DNA of 64,000 nucleotides. It comes from Dolomedes plantarius (Eukaryota > Arthropoda > Arachnida > Araneae > Dolomedidae). The stretch lies in contig OU015496.1 of assembly GCA_907164885.2 (NCBI GenBank), forward strand, positions 139,968,685 to 140,032,684, given 5' to 3'. Shown here one piece after another: positions 51,201 to 53,775 of the stretch. Within the stretch, counting starts at the first letter, position 1, and each line of letters starts with the position of its first letter. The translations under genes and the position numbers were made by a program. A model generated the notes under the pieces. It had not been told where the DNA came from, searched no databases, and worked only from the letters and a program-made list of their open reading frames with translations.

Positions 51201-52891
51201 TATAACTGCATGATTTATTTTAGTTTATTTATTTTCTATTTTATTTTTGCTTAGCATTGTATTATTTACTTATTCAATCTTATTGTTATATGAAAGAATG
51301 TTCTGTATGTCATCCCCCATACACTGCCTGTTAATTTTTTTTGCTGATCTTTTTATTAATTCCATTATATGTGCAAAAACACATAGACAGAAATGAGAGT
51401 GAACCCCCTCTCATGGATGGGCTACCACAGGTGACTGGGGGGTTACCCCCCACCCACACACATACACACATATCAAATTTTAAACCAAAAAAAATGTTTT
51501 TAATAATATTTCAAGATTACGCATACAATCATAGCACATGAAAAGTCCTCAAGAATTCTAAGTATTCTATATGTTTATATACCTACATATACATCACTTT
51601 ATTGTGTTATACCTTCTGTAAGGCATAGTATATACAGTACAACCTCCCAAATCCAGAATTGTTCAGGACATGGCAATTCCGGATTTGAGAGGTTTTTAAA
51701 TAACACTACAAATTTTAGGAAAAAAAATAAACATTAAAAAACATGTAAAATGGTTTAATTCTTAAATAAACCTGAATATAGAACATATAATTACATTATA
51801 ATTTAAACCTTTCAGACAAAAATGTCTGTTGCTTTAGTTTCAGCTTATTAGAAATTATTTTTTCTTGAATCTTATATGCTGCCATAATTTCATGTTCTGA
51901 GATAAAATTCCACTGTTCTAAGCCTAATAATGTTTTATCTAATGATTCTATCAGGTCTTCCATTGACATTCTGAATCACTTTCACAATCGCTGTCATCAT
52001 AACCTTTGTTATTTATCACTCTACCAATAATTTCAGAATCGCTCAGAGAACTGGCGATCGGCACATTTTCATCGATGTCTAAAACTTCCTGTATGTCCGA
52101 TTTATCCAAGTTAATGTAGCCTTTATTTGTATATTCTACTAATTCTGCTATTTCAACTTCTTTCCCAGATACTTGAAAACCTTTCAAATTCGCTGCTGTC
52201 ACTTGCTTGAAAGGAAGCGCATTATTTCACCAATCATTTTGGTAGCAACATCTATCGGTAAAATGGAAAAGTAAAATTGGCCATTTATTAAAACATTCTG
52301 GATTTGGGGGGTTTCCGGATTTGGGAGGTTGTACTGTATTTTACTTATATTCTTTGGCAAGAGTTCTTGTACTCGTCTGCATTTTGACCATGTAATATGC
52401 CATATAAGGGCAAATTCATTTATTTGTATTGGTTTTTCAGAAATTTTGAGCTTATATATATATATATTTTGCTAATATGTATTTTAGAAGTTTTAAAAAT
52501 TGGCTTTATATTAAACTTGTCGCTGAATTATGTAGACTGCAACTATTATTCAGGTTTCTAATTGTTTTTATTAATTGGTAGAAAAAATTCCAATTTCTTT
52601 TACAAATAATTATCATCTCCTTTCTATGCAAAATCTTTCCATTAAAATGCTACTTCAGTGAAATGAAAATATATAATTTTTGCATCACCAAATTAACATG
52701 GACATCAATGCTATGTAATAATGAATTATTTTTGAACGACAGGTATAGATGAATACTAATGTGCTGTCCTACTTTGTTAACTCTTCCTTTTATTAAAGGT
52801 GTTTAAAAATTTTATATCATTTTGCTCATGCACTTTTTTATCTTTAATTTTTTAGGCTACTGGAAAGAATCCATCAGGAATAGAAAAGTAA
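1592..52891 (+). CDS. CFAP44: Cilia- and flagella-associated protein 44-like (WD-repeat plus coiled-coil axonemal protein), 3' part, 25 exons
   Basis: CFAP44 (WDR52/FAP44) works in motile axonemes with CFAP43 as the tether that links inner dynein arms to the doublet microtubules. What is seen: 25 exons with GT-AG borders and matching phases give 1551 residues ending in TAA at 52889-52891. The first part reads as beta-propeller repeats (for example LFVGFADGTLRW, YSPCGKFIFMGLQDGSL, SFITTAGCDGNILTF). The rest is charged and helical, with a late block PGGGLVLTKDV followed by DPDCFPYSNFYQEQAFIEEL and a long coiled coil. Human CFAP44 is about 1850 residues, so roughly the first 300-450 residues and the start codon should lie left of the window. 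Assignment rests on remembered family pattern (a KPHT motif, then an FFYSV..PLGYI-like strand, then the acidic hinge and coils); CFAP43 is the main alternative. No frameshift or internal stop was found. All large introns carry transposons. Confidence 0.72.
2802..2972 (+). CDS. CFAP44: CFAP44-like exon 2 in window (WD repeat)
   Basis: Acceptor ttcttaaatag, donor gtaattcc at 2973; 57 codons in phase 0. It reads LFASSLFVGFADGTLRWIAF and then FVIKPHTSSIQFLKMNDNG, a WD-type blade ending in the KPHT motif I associate with CFAP44. This is an internal exon, so the GTG at 2802 is valine and not a start. Confidence 0.78.
3168..3557. repeat. Tandem duplication, two 195-bp units
   Basis: The unit starting actttaatttctgttccttc at 3168 recurs at 3363 with few changes (for example cccaatg to cccttt-g, and a different C-run length). 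Each unit holds ccgccaggatcctccaggtt and gtggttgcaggccacagta, and ends near agcagccaaaaggaagcatg. The second copy continues into unrelated sequence. Intronic; parent repeat not recognised. Confidence 0.85.
3950..4180 (+). mobile_element. LINE RNase H domain fragment (degenerate)
   Basis: With frame changes, a fragment reads near NGSDAV and then SVVGIGVYSHLDM, which resembles the TDGS...VGIGVYS segment of LINE-encoded RNase H. The fragment at 62120-62220 gives the same pattern more clearly (FTDGSLIGDSSLVGI). Short and mutated. Confidence 0.45.
4395..5252. repeat. Old interspersed repeat, copy 1 (host of a MITE)
   Basis: The left end (gtctcttctaacaaaactac, then taggattacttaccgttgct) matches 26182-26214 plus 26848-26880. 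The right end (gaaattttgctttatggagg, then aatcctatgtt) matches 27030-27085. The ends share a roughly inverted AACATAGGATT, which suggests an ancient DNA element. A TA-flanked MITE and TATG-type microsatellites sit inside. Confidence 0.6.
4522..4971. mobile_element. MITE of the pogo/Tigger type, 450 bp
   Basis: Terminal inverted repeats cagtaaatccccgattatc and (right) gataatcggggctttactg, flanked by TA on both sides, as expected for Tc1/mariner-pogo elements. No coding capacity. Lies inside the older repeat 4395-5252. Confidence 0.8.
5992..6412 (+). repeat. Unclassified about 420-bp interspersed repeat, copy 1
   Basis: Starts ataattacaagataaaaaga and contains cgatagatggctgcaccagt and gtttcaaatgtctagctagt. 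The same unit occurs at 38517-38946 (+) and 39324-39750 (minus). The start holds taccatgttttt and the end aaaacatg, a short inverted match that hints at a non-autonomous DNA element. No ORF. Confidence 0.75.
6413..7908. other. Intron, AT-rich, no feature seen
   Basis: Long A/T runs and scattered short repeats, including a (tttat)n stretch near 7440-7463. No coding exon, no inverted-repeat-bounded element and no RNA gene was recognised. Confidence 0.5.
7909..8040 (+). CDS. CFAP44: CFAP44-like exon 3 in window (WD repeat)
   Basis: Acceptor ttctttcag, donor gtttgtat at 8041; 44 codons in phase 0. It reads GLDSKLFFYSVEDFSLIPLG, which completes the blade opened in the previous exon (D-strand pattern KLFFYSV, then PLGFYINHH). 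Confidence 0.78.
8522..8748. mobile_element. TA-flanked MITE with internal tandem repeat, 227 bp
   Basis: Ends cagtcaattccggttaat and (right, reversed) cagtcgattctggttaat with TA on both sides. Inside, a roughly 63-bp unit beginning ccttatgttacaagatggta occurs twice in tandem (about 8603 and 8669). Non-coding. Confidence 0.75.
9676..10434 (-). mobile_element. Helitron copy A with PIF1-like helicase remnant
   Basis: On the minus strand the element begins TCTTTATATATAAAACAG and ends CTAG after gggtattcag, the TC...CTRR form of Helitrons. The minus strand at 9878-10222 encodes 114 residues (KGTPIMLLQNLKPPKLCNGT; CFAMTINKSQGQTLKYAAID), the C-terminal part of the PIF1-like helicase of Helitron RepHel proteins. 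The Rep domain and the helicase N-terminus are absent and a stop follows early, so it cannot move by itself. Confidence 0.78.
10485..10509. repeat. (AT)n microsatellite
   Basis: Uninterrupted AT dinucleotide run of about 25 bp in an intron, just outside the 5' end of Helitron copy A. Confidence 0.9.
10716..10880 (+). CDS. CFAP44: CFAP44-like exon 4 in window
   Basis: Acceptor ctcattctag, donor gtataact at 10881; 55 codons in phase 0 beginning FKETLLILCKYSYLIETDIP. It alternates beta-strand-like and charged stretches and joins without a phase shift on both sides. The other two frames contain stops. Confidence 0.72.
11561..11634. repeat. Near-perfect hairpin, 30-bp arms
   Basis: Left arm 11561-11590 starting atgcaattctatatatgtat and right arm 11605-11634 are complementary with one mismatch, across a 14-bp spacer. 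Directly followed by a LINE fragment. Confidence 0.85.
11640..12247 (+). mobile_element. LINE 3' end: degenerate RNase H, zinc-like tail and A-rich terminus
   Basis: Fragments in shifting frames read WVPSHYDIDGNERADDLAKM (RNase H), then SPDCPLCPSG and further residues typical of the C-terminal part of Jockey- or I-like LINE polyproteins in arthropods. The stretch ends in an (aaat)n tail (12220-12247). Stops and frameshifts throughout; 5' truncated. Confidence 0.7.
12574..12673 (+). CDS. CFAP44: CFAP44-like exon 5 in window (charged linker)
   Basis: Acceptor gaattttctag, donor gtgctct at 12674. It reads LGDRIHDSDCEEQSDLNEAG and a lysine-rich helix LKKLKYEEKK, ending in phase 1. The next exon supplies the two missing bases (GAG, glutamate), which supports the pairing. 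The 3.6-kb intron that follows has a MITE, a SINE, a 128-bp tandem duplication and a GC-rich island. Confidence 0.72.
12752..12930. mobile_element. Possible hAT-type end fragment
   Basis: The stretch cagggctttttttctggagg, then ggcgcatccccacc resembles the end of hAT-family MITEs that begin CAGGG. I could not find a matching opposite end or an 8-bp duplication, so it may be truncated. Confidence 0.3.
13066..13241. mobile_element. Small MITE, about 176 bp
   Basis: Ends cagtgaaacttctc and (right) gagaagtttcacta are inverted copies, with microsatellite DNA on both sides. Inside are repeated ccagccagccacccaccc and gccacccttcaaaactgcca pieces. No coding content. Confidence 0.7.
13427..13722 (+). 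mobile_element. tRNA-derived SINE with 13-bp target duplication
   Basis: Flanked by gtatttactgaaa at 13414-13426 and 13723-13735. The head has an A-box-like tggcgtagtgcttaa and a B-box-like gggtttgaccctg, followed by a tRNA-unrelated body (gggtcgataaaatgaggacc; caccgcagaccttggtctac). Full-length appearance with both target duplications suggests a fairly young insertion. Confidence 0.82.
14179..14434. repeat. Perfect tandem duplication, two 128-bp units
   Basis: Units 14179-14306 and 14307-14434 are identical as far as I can see, each beginning gttgtgctgatatttagatt and ending ggtggcttagtatt. Identity implies a very recent duplication or an assembly artefact. Confidence 0.93.
14545..15600 (+). 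other. GC- and CpG-rich intronic island with TATA- and poly(A)-like signals; candidate solo LTR or promoter
   Basis: From about 14545 to 15010 composition changes sharply (cgtcgtaattaccacccaga; ctcgcggcggaaagataccg; cacgcggaacaacaaaagag). It contains aaccaatgag (CCAAT-like), then cctataaatttccc near 14990 and ataaataaattttt near 15345, followed by a CpG-bearing stretch to about 15560. Promoter then poly(A) signal in one orientation is the layout of an LTR, but I could not define TG...CA ends or a target duplication. A bidirectional promoter is the other option. Open frames across 14663-14983 look accidental. Confidence 0.35.
16251..16360 (+). CDS. CFAP44: CFAP44-like exon 6 in window
   Basis: Acceptor tttaaatttcag, donor gtatgtga at 16361. 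After completing a split glutamate codon it reads RRENRRLDLGLSGPLTPSEI and LSYLPAVDSNCIWLSL, phase 0 at the end. A longer open frame upstream of the acceptor (16089-16250) is intronic and in a different register. Confidence 0.72.
16932..16976. repeat. Perfect hairpin, 19-bp arms
   Basis: agaaaacaggcagtataaa, 7-bp loop tttttca, and the exact complement tttatactgcctgttttct. Located 320 bp before the exon at 17296. Could be a very small MITE or a structured intron element. Confidence 0.9.
17296..17432 (+). CDS. CFAP44: CFAP44-like exon 7 in window
   Basis: Acceptor ctttgtag, donor gtaagcaa at 17433. It reads GKEDFGYIFEFQFQGQFGNE and later ALEILTAEVTPVLSMQYS, ending in phase 2 with AG; the next exon adds C to make serine. 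This leads directly into the last clear WD blades. Overlapping open frames on both strands here (17122-17377) are shadows. Confidence 0.77.
17885..18530. mobile_element. Non-autonomous DNA transposon with about 33-bp inverted ends
   Basis: The left end from gagtgtagtagaatggactc (17885) and the right end, reversed, agagtgtggcagaatggact (to 18530) match through ccaacatttca. The inside is less AT-rich than the surroundings, with fragments such as aagactggcttcggcagtgc that look like decayed coding DNA. Family not identified. Confidence 0.65.
18531..19721. other. Intron, AT-rich, no feature seen
   Basis: Mostly long A/T runs and short tattatattg-like repeats (about 19270-19345). No exon, RNA gene or bounded mobile element recognised. 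Confidence 0.5.
19730..20008. mobile_element. hAT-type MITE, copy 1, with 8-bp target duplication
   Basis: Perfect 8-bp duplication gtctaata at 19722-19729 and 20009-20016. Ends cagaggagggcaattgtt and gatttgcccacccctg are the Charlie-like hAT pattern. 279 bp, non-coding. A related copy lies at 21834-22102. Confidence 0.88.
20257..20421 (+). CDS. CFAP44: CFAP44-like exon 8 in window (WD repeat)
   Basis: Acceptor tcctttgtag, donor gtaaaact at 20422. With the split serine it reads SPCGKFIFMGLQDGSLNICY and later GAINHVAVSPEG, a classic pair of WD blade strands (YSPCGKF..GLQDGSL; VAVSPEG). Ends in phase 2 with AG. Confidence 0.8.
21313..21418 (+). CDS. CFAP44: CFAP44-like exon 9 in window (WD repeat end)
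   Basis: Acceptor tttatacag, donor gtatgttt at 21419. Completing the split serine it reads SFITTAGCDGNILTFNFKLF, the final strand pair of a propeller blade, then a linker ending LMD in phase 0. The following intron contains a hAT element and the compound Helitron. Confidence 0.8.
21834..22102. mobile_element. hAT-type MITE, copy 2, with 8-bp target duplication
   Basis: Perfect 8-bp duplication ccccagtg at 21826-21833 and 22103-22110. Ends caggggagggcaattgtt and tttacccacccctg. Shares most of its body with copy 1 (ggggccactttgtgtaagc; caataaatataaataaaata). It retains a complete right end (ggccgcatgtggcctacggg) that copy 1 has partly lost. Confidence 0.88.
22913..24116 (+). mobile_element. 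Compound Helitron (copy B) with PIF1-like helicase C-terminus
   Basis: Begins TCTATATATATAAAACAC and ends CTAG after cacgggtattcag. A second Helitron head (ataaaacagtttcgtgactg) starts near 23457, so a first non-autonomous element without its 3' end is fused to a second one. The + strand at 23632-24042 codes 136 residues (GTPVMLLRNLKPPKLYNGTR; CFTMTINKSEGQTLNYAGID; FYVAFSCVSSQTSL) with the last helicase motifs of RepHel. No Rep domain. It ends 112 bp before the CFAP44-like exon at 24229. Confidence 0.8.
24136..24187. repeat. Hairpin, 21-bp arms with one mismatch
   Basis: gaaagtcatgttaatttactc (24136-24156) pairs with gagtaaattaacacgactttc (24167-24187) across a 10-bp loop. It sits between the Helitron end and the CFAP44-like exon at 24229. 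Confidence 0.85.
24229..24459 (+). CDS. CFAP44: CFAP44-like exon 10 in window (start of helical region)
   Basis: Acceptor gaatttcag, donor gtacattg at 24460; 77 codons in phase 0. It begins TNEVEDIPPEKLSVEDELKK and continues as a charged helix (EVNEKYQQMKEERK). The acceptor sequence and first exon bases are echoed about 45 bp upstream at 24184-24203, but that copy goes out of frame. The Helitron 3' end lies only 112 bp upstream of this exon. Confidence 0.8.
24952..25082 (+). CDS. CFAP44: CFAP44-like exon 11 in window
   Basis: Acceptor ttgtatttag, donor gtttgtat at 25083. It reads NFSVPSVAVEMFSKTTKILI and EDIKNEFEIDLLKATLLYEK, ending in phase 2 (TG, completed to cysteine by the next exon). 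A second AG lies 7 bp inside (after aatttcag), but using it would break the phase. Confidence 0.75.
25940..26160. repeat. Old interspersed repeat fragment (also at 43655-43890)
   Basis: Shared but diverged blocks: tttttttcatcttca...actctaaa, then gtgggctagatgactgcact here against gtgggttggatgactgcatt at 43756. Unidentified family. No coding content. Confidence 0.4.
26180..27090. repeat. Old interspersed repeat, copy 2, interrupted by a piggyBac-type element
   Basis: Left part 26180-26214 and right part 26844-27090 match the repeat at 4395-5252 at both ends. The interruption falls exactly at a TTAA where copy 1 has ggttattgacctagg without insertion. Confidence 0.65.
26215..26843. mobile_element. 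piggyBac-type non-autonomous element, 629 bp
   Basis: Flanked by TTAA at 26211-26214 and 26844-26847. Ends CCCCTTGACATCCAGGAC and, reversed from the right, ACCCTTGACACCCAGACC. The short open frame at 26544-26726 (ECESNSRDDYRYEAKEEEE) may be a relic of the transposase N-terminus but is too short to claim. The paralogous repeat at about 4430 serves as the empty site. Confidence 0.78.
27195..27364 (+). CDS. CFAP44: CFAP44-like exon 12 in window
   Basis: Acceptor tatttttatag-like at 27191-27194, donor gtaaagtt at 27365. After the split cysteine it reads FKSRVKQEKFSVECSNENVI and LSTFRGCEFPLNTDDF, ending in phase 1 with G. The intron before it is filled by an old repeat with a piggyBac-type insertion. 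Confidence 0.77.
27770..27933 (+). CDS. CFAP44: CFAP44-like exon 13 in window (coiled coil)
   Basis: Acceptor ctattttag, donor gtaattta at 27934. G plus GA gives glycine, then KKKKEKVNEEKLKLEHELAQ and later LISKYNRRKEQHIQKLKE, ending in phase 0. Strongly charged and helical. Confidence 0.75.
28281..28368. repeat. Compound (TA)n(CA)n(TA)n microsatellite
   Basis: About 88 bp of TA, then a CA run, then a long TA run. It produces false open frames of alternating Ile-Tyr on the minus strand. Confidence 0.95.
28370..29080 (-). mobile_element. Mariner-like transposon remnant (DUF4817-type transposase tail)
   Basis: The minus strand at about 28761-28900 reads VYCGGVATLNDLKNSITLHV and later EHTVHRLEIL, then a stop and VNEGGQMEQLS. 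This is the pattern of the C-terminal end of IS630/mariner-like transposases common in arthropods, with the final segment after a premature stop. Around it, a 43-bp block (gcaacgaaattt, then atgggct, acacgagatgcgctcac) occurs at 28419-28463 and 28989-29031, and an accagagggcacctttt(cgg) block occurs twice. Badly decayed. Confidence 0.5.
29270..29455 (+). CDS. CFAP44: CFAP44-like exon 14 in window (easily missed)
   Basis: Acceptor ttttgcatag, donor gtatgtta at 29456; 62 codons in phase 0, matching both neighbours. It reads HIIEYEIFEKISCSDKMYQE and later GVEKYDCEIMCTYAEKKA. A different forward frame over 29283-29504 is also open and starts with ATG, but it is very basic and would need the wrong phase, so I take the acidic-basic mixed frame as the real one. 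Confidence 0.72.
29859..29925 (+). pseudogene. Decayed partial copy of CFAP44-like exon 15
   Basis: About 67 bp match the first part of the exon at 31252 (ttttttaactctcttgtgt, then gcttatgaaaagaagtctca). Here the tryptophan codon TGG has become TGA, and the end differs (cacaaaggtatc against caaactgttgga). Flanks do not match, so only the exon's 5' half was copied or survived. Not spliced into the gene in any sensible way. Confidence 0.75.
30075..30418 (-). mobile_element. tRNA-derived SINE, minus strand, with 11-bp target duplication
   Basis: Flanked by aaattaatctt at 30064-30074 and 30419-30429. Reversed, the head reads gggcccaaggtagccttgtg (A-box-like) and then a B-box-like gattgagttctgac. 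The other end is a (gttgttatt)n-like tail. Different family from the SINE at 13427. Confidence 0.7.
31252..31377 (+). CDS. CFAP44: CFAP44-like exon 15 in window
   Basis: Acceptor atttctatag, donor gtatgttg at 31378; 42 codons in phase 0. It reads AHKLWTFFNSLVSSAYEKKS and then a charged tail VGKEDIDSRVKEKE. A decayed partial copy of this exon lies 1.4 kb upstream at 29859-29925. Confidence 0.7.
31800..33100 (-). other. CpG-rich intronic island; candidate minus-strand solo LTR or promoter
   Basis: At about 32380-32900 the sequence is rich in CG (agcgtctcgccctctccgag; ggacgatgttcatggcaggc; ccggacgtcgactctcc), very unlike the intron around it. On the minus strand a poly(A)-like AATAAA lies at about 31883 (tttatt on +). 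A promoter-like GC block followed by a poly(A) signal fits an LTR read right to left. No TG...CA ends or target duplication could be set. Open frames across 32550-32735 and 32866-33105 show no recognisable domain. Confidence 0.3.
33350..33533 (-). mobile_element. tRNA-derived SINE, minus strand, with 10-bp target duplication
   Basis: Flanked by ttcaaatagg at 33340-33349 and 33534-33543. Reversed, it starts ggcgatggccgaatggctag (A box) with ggttcagattctg (B box), then a body ending ttgaccgtagcgcttcaaac. A headless copy of the same family lies at 40684-40793. Confidence 0.82.
34210..34368. mobile_element. Small MITE, 159 bp
   Basis: Inverted ends cagtggaatctcgatc and (right) gatcgagattccactg. 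The right side is followed by TA; the left side is CA-rich microsatellite. Mariner/pogo-like by its ends. Confidence 0.78.
34887..35514. mobile_element. hAT-type element, 628 bp, with 8-bp target duplication
   Basis: Perfect duplication ctttagat at 34879-34886 and 35515-35522. Ends caggagttctcaaccttt and aggttgagaaccgctg are the standard inverted ends of a hAT subfamily. The right subterminal part is strikingly GC-rich (aggggggcgcgcccccc). Non-coding. Confidence 0.9.
35758..35823 (+). CDS. CFAP44: CFAP44-like exon 16 in window (short, basic)
   Basis: Acceptor gctttcag, donor gtattcta at 35824; 22 codons in phase 0 reading KRINHIYVKKGKKFSASQKS. Short and of low complexity, but both splice sites and the phase fit. 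The 4.4-kb intron before it holds the 32-kb GC-rich island, a SINE and a hAT element. Confidence 0.6.
36095..36147 (+). CDS. CFAP44: CFAP44-like exon 17 in window (short)
   Basis: Acceptor acttctag, donor gtaagatt at 36148. It reads VKWTYSSDEVFVDEIEA and ends in phase 2 (AT), which the next exon completes to isoleucine. The donor must be the GT inside ATGTAAG; reading through would give a stop directly afterwards. Confidence 0.67.
36191..36220. repeat. (TA)n microsatellite
   Basis: Uninterrupted TA run just downstream of the exon ending 36147, in a short intron. Confidence 0.9.
36363..36491 (+). CDS. CFAP44: CFAP44-like exon 18 in window (helical)
   Basis: Acceptor attttctag, donor gtaaaaat at 36492. 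With the split codon it reads KNFLSEIKAERIKKHQRICD and DFLSILLAAKPKLSCEKKF, ending in phase 2. An upstream AG after tttatttcag (36338) would put a stop in this frame. The long open frame that crosses 36242-36463 is a shadow. Confidence 0.73.
36643..36757 (+). CDS. CFAP44: CFAP44-like exon 19 in window (helical)
   Basis: Acceptor tatttgcag, donor gtaagtaa at 36758. AG plus A gives arginine, then FILKCIELNIFKTELKPERK and VINELEDHLYEENLE, phase 0 at the end. Donor is a near-consensus GTAAGT. Confidence 0.75.
38517..39750. repeat. Large inverted repeat: two opposed copies of the unclassified 420-bp element
   Basis: Arm 38517-38946 (+) begins taattacaagataaaaagaa and ends aataaaaacatggtaa. Arm 39324-39750 is its inverted copy (ttaccatgtttttattaact at the start). 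A 377-bp spacer has no match. The arms differ in some bases (for example cgttccggccgacagatgg against ctattggccaggacg reversed), so they are old copies and not a recent palindrome. A third copy is at 5992-6412. Confidence 0.85.
40180..40363 (+). CDS. CFAP44: CFAP44-like exon 20 in window
   Basis: Acceptor acattcttag, donor gtatgatt at 40364. It reads LSALEETMITLRNRRQLEKD and DEWMNVYKQFRKAIGLRHKH, ending in phase 1 (A), completed to arginine by the next exon. The methionine at 40201 is internal. The intron before it carries the 1.2-kb inverted repeat. Confidence 0.77.
40684..40793 (+). mobile_element. 5'-truncated SINE copy (same family as 33350-33533)
   Basis: Matches the body of the SINE at 33350-33533 in reverse orientation: cagaatcggctttaagcagt, aggtcccagtctaattagcc, ttgaccgtagcactctaaac. 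The tRNA-like head is missing. Confidence 0.75.
41533..41563. repeat. (TA)n(TG)n microsatellite
   Basis: Short TA run followed by a TG run in an intron of the CFAP44-like gene. Confidence 0.85.
42760..43025 (+). CDS. CFAP44: CFAP44-like exon 21 in window (acidic hinge plus coiled coil)
   Basis: Acceptor ttatatcag, donor gtaagtat at 43026. It opens with a serine-acid stretch (SSESSESEVDIDSDDDN) and passes into a basic-acidic coiled coil (EVMYLRLKRHEVEKRMKEYK; RRIQRVKDSLSEAWDEL). An acidic hinge before a long coiled coil is a feature I expect in CFAP44. Ends in phase 0. Confidence 0.8.
43655..43890. repeat. Old interspersed repeat fragment (also at 25940-26160)
   Basis: Shares tttttttcatcttca, actctaaa and gtgggttggatgactgcatt-like blocks with the 25940 copy. 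Contains a GC-rich part (gtcatccccacttcctcccc) missing from the other copy. Family unknown. Confidence 0.4.
44204..45021. repeat. Direct repeat of about 47 bp flanking Helitron copy C
   Basis: atgaatgtaatcaagttgac, then taattttatttt and atatacaa, occurs at 44204-44250 and again at 44975-45021 with about four differences. Helitrons normally make no target duplication, so this is odd. Confidence 0.85.
44252..44974 (-). mobile_element. Helitron copy C, non-autonomous, minus strand
   Basis: The minus-strand 3' end is CTAG (44252-44255 on +) after caggtattcag; the 5' end is near 44974 (tatatatataaaacagttcc reversed). It lacks helicase coding and matches the first 540 bp of compound copy B in its body (cgaatctttacctccatttt; ggtttcttttctttt). 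The head contains a (cagt)n run. It is bounded by 47-bp direct repeats of flanking DNA. Confidence 0.78.
45195..46450 (+). CDS. CFAP44: CFAP44-like exon 22 in window (large exon)
   Basis: Acceptor gtctcttcag, donor gtatgaat at 46451. At 1256 nt and 418 full codons it is five to ten times the usual exon size here. It begins VNRKLEWEYIIWPAVLYPEN; residues about 80-270 of the exon are acidic and variable, and the end has PGGGLVLTKDVLLSMEKEDP, then DCFPYSNFYQEQAFIEEL and MPLVLLEDFILLNMKDVL, the best conserved-looking part. Ends in phase 2 with AG. Confidence 0.87.
46451..48714. other. Intron without clear features
   Basis: AT-rich. A short less AT-rich piece at about 46993-47070 (ctctcgctagaagagacctgg) and a G-run at 48145-48151 followed by aaaaaggttgggagttgtag may be worn transposon pieces; neither can be assigned. 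No exon recognised. Confidence 0.45.
48715..48940 (+). CDS. CFAP44: CFAP44-like exon 23 in window (coiled coil)
   Basis: Acceptor gtttttcag, donor gtaatatt at 48941. It completes arginine and reads LLEKKVSKAKSNRINVEQEL, MVNLELLQDVIENPHLRIKK and a lysine-rich end, all heptad-like. Phase 0 at the end. Confidence 0.8.
49185..49209. repeat. (TA)n microsatellite
   Basis: TA run in the intron between exons 48715-48940 and 50844-50981. Confidence 0.9.
50138..50676. mobile_element. hAT-type element, 539 bp, with 8-bp target duplication
   Basis: Perfect duplication catacatt at 50130-50137 and 50677-50684. Ends cagggcctttttatcgcat and ataatcaggccctg share inverted cagggcc/ggccctg. GC-rich subterminal pieces (ccagggccccctgatgctag; gcccaggggcccccagcg). 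No coding region seen. Confidence 0.85.
50844..50981 (+). CDS. CFAP44: CFAP44-like exon 24 in window
   Basis: Acceptor tattttcag, donor gtaagttt at 50982; 46 codons in phase 0. It reads AVEVIALKSLDKFGFEDTVI and HELLELRYEFKLLNTIYSS. The intron before it contains a hAT-type element with perfect 8-bp target duplications. Confidence 0.77.
51635..52336 (-). mobile_element. Tigger/pogo-type DNA transposon derivative, copy 2
   Basis: Ends cagtacaacctcccaaatcc and ggatttgggaggttgtactg, flanked by TA on both sides, 702 bp. The minus strand at 51951-52202 reads KEVEIAELVEYTNKGYINLD and SDSEIIGRVINNKGYDDSD, closely matching the relic of copy 1. The same internal deletion in both copies shows that a single short derivative was amplified. 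Confidence 0.88.
52856..52891 (+). CDS. CFAP44: CFAP44-like terminal exon (11 residues and stop)
   Basis: Acceptor aattttttag before 52856, then ATGKNPSGIEK and TAA at 52889-52891, in the phase left by the previous exon. Reading past the previous donor instead would stop almost at once after the arginine codon, so this short tail is likely but not certain. Confidence 0.6.
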   Translation, partial: ATGKNPSGIEK

Positions 52892-53769
52892 TTTTTTTAC
52901 AGTTTTATTTCATTTGAACTCAAGTATTGTGATTTCCTTTTTGCCTAGATAGAAAAAAACTCATTTCATGTGATAAATGTTTTATTTCCTATGTAACTTA
53001 ATTTTATTTCTAAGCTGCCCCTAAAGAGCTTTTAGATTAGTATTTTTTCAAGAATATAGCAAAATTTGAAAAGTATTTTCTTTAAGTGTAAATTGTTAAT
53101 AATATATAAAAATCTATAGAATTAACTTTTAGTTTCCATCTTCTTAATGCATAAGTTATATTTATTTTTGGTATTTATATACCTACATATACATCCATTT
53201 TATTGTGCTATTGCCATTTTATTTGTAGTCTGCTCATATTAACCTGTGCTGAATTCTTAAAATTTAGAATTTATGTCAAAATTAAGGTCATTAAATTTGA
53301 TCTAGATGCTAAATGTAAACTTTAAAAAAACTCAAATGTAATTGACTGCATGTTGACTATCTACTTTTAAGACACTAATTTTAGGTTAAAGTCTCTGAAT
53401 TCTTTAAAATAAAATATATTTTAAAAACATTTTTGTTTCATTATTTTTATTTTGGTATTTTTGACTCTATATCAGGTGTAAATATACTTTTCTTGTAAAT
53501 TAAGTATTTTGTATTTGTAGTTTTAGATTATCTGTGTTAATTAATTGCTTTGAAAACATTGCTCCATAACAAAGTATATTTTCTTGTGTGTCTCATAGCA
53601 TTTAATTCATAATTTTTTTGTGTGTAAAGTGAATAACATTCTCCCTTTGTGTTTGTTTTTCTCTTTACGCTAATTATGCATCAACTTCTTTCAGAGATGT
53701 TTAACCTATGGTCTTTTATCTTGATGGCAATTCAATATCAGAGTGCCTATGATCTCACAATGAAAGCTA

Positions 53770-53775
53770 AATAAA
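53770..53775 (+). terminator. Candidate polyadenylation signal for the CFAP44-like gene
   Basis: AATAAA followed by a T- and GT-rich stretch (gtctttgttatgctttttacg) about 0.88 kb after the stop. An earlier AATAAA at 53408-53413 is an equally formal match. In such AT-rich DNA the hexamer is common by chance. Confidence 0.25.

Noticed and set aside
1592..52891. Assignment to CFAP43 in place of CFAP44
   Set aside because: The KPHT-type blade, acidic hinge and the order of later coils fit my picture of CFAP44 better, but this is from memory; a profile search of the 1551-residue product would settle it.
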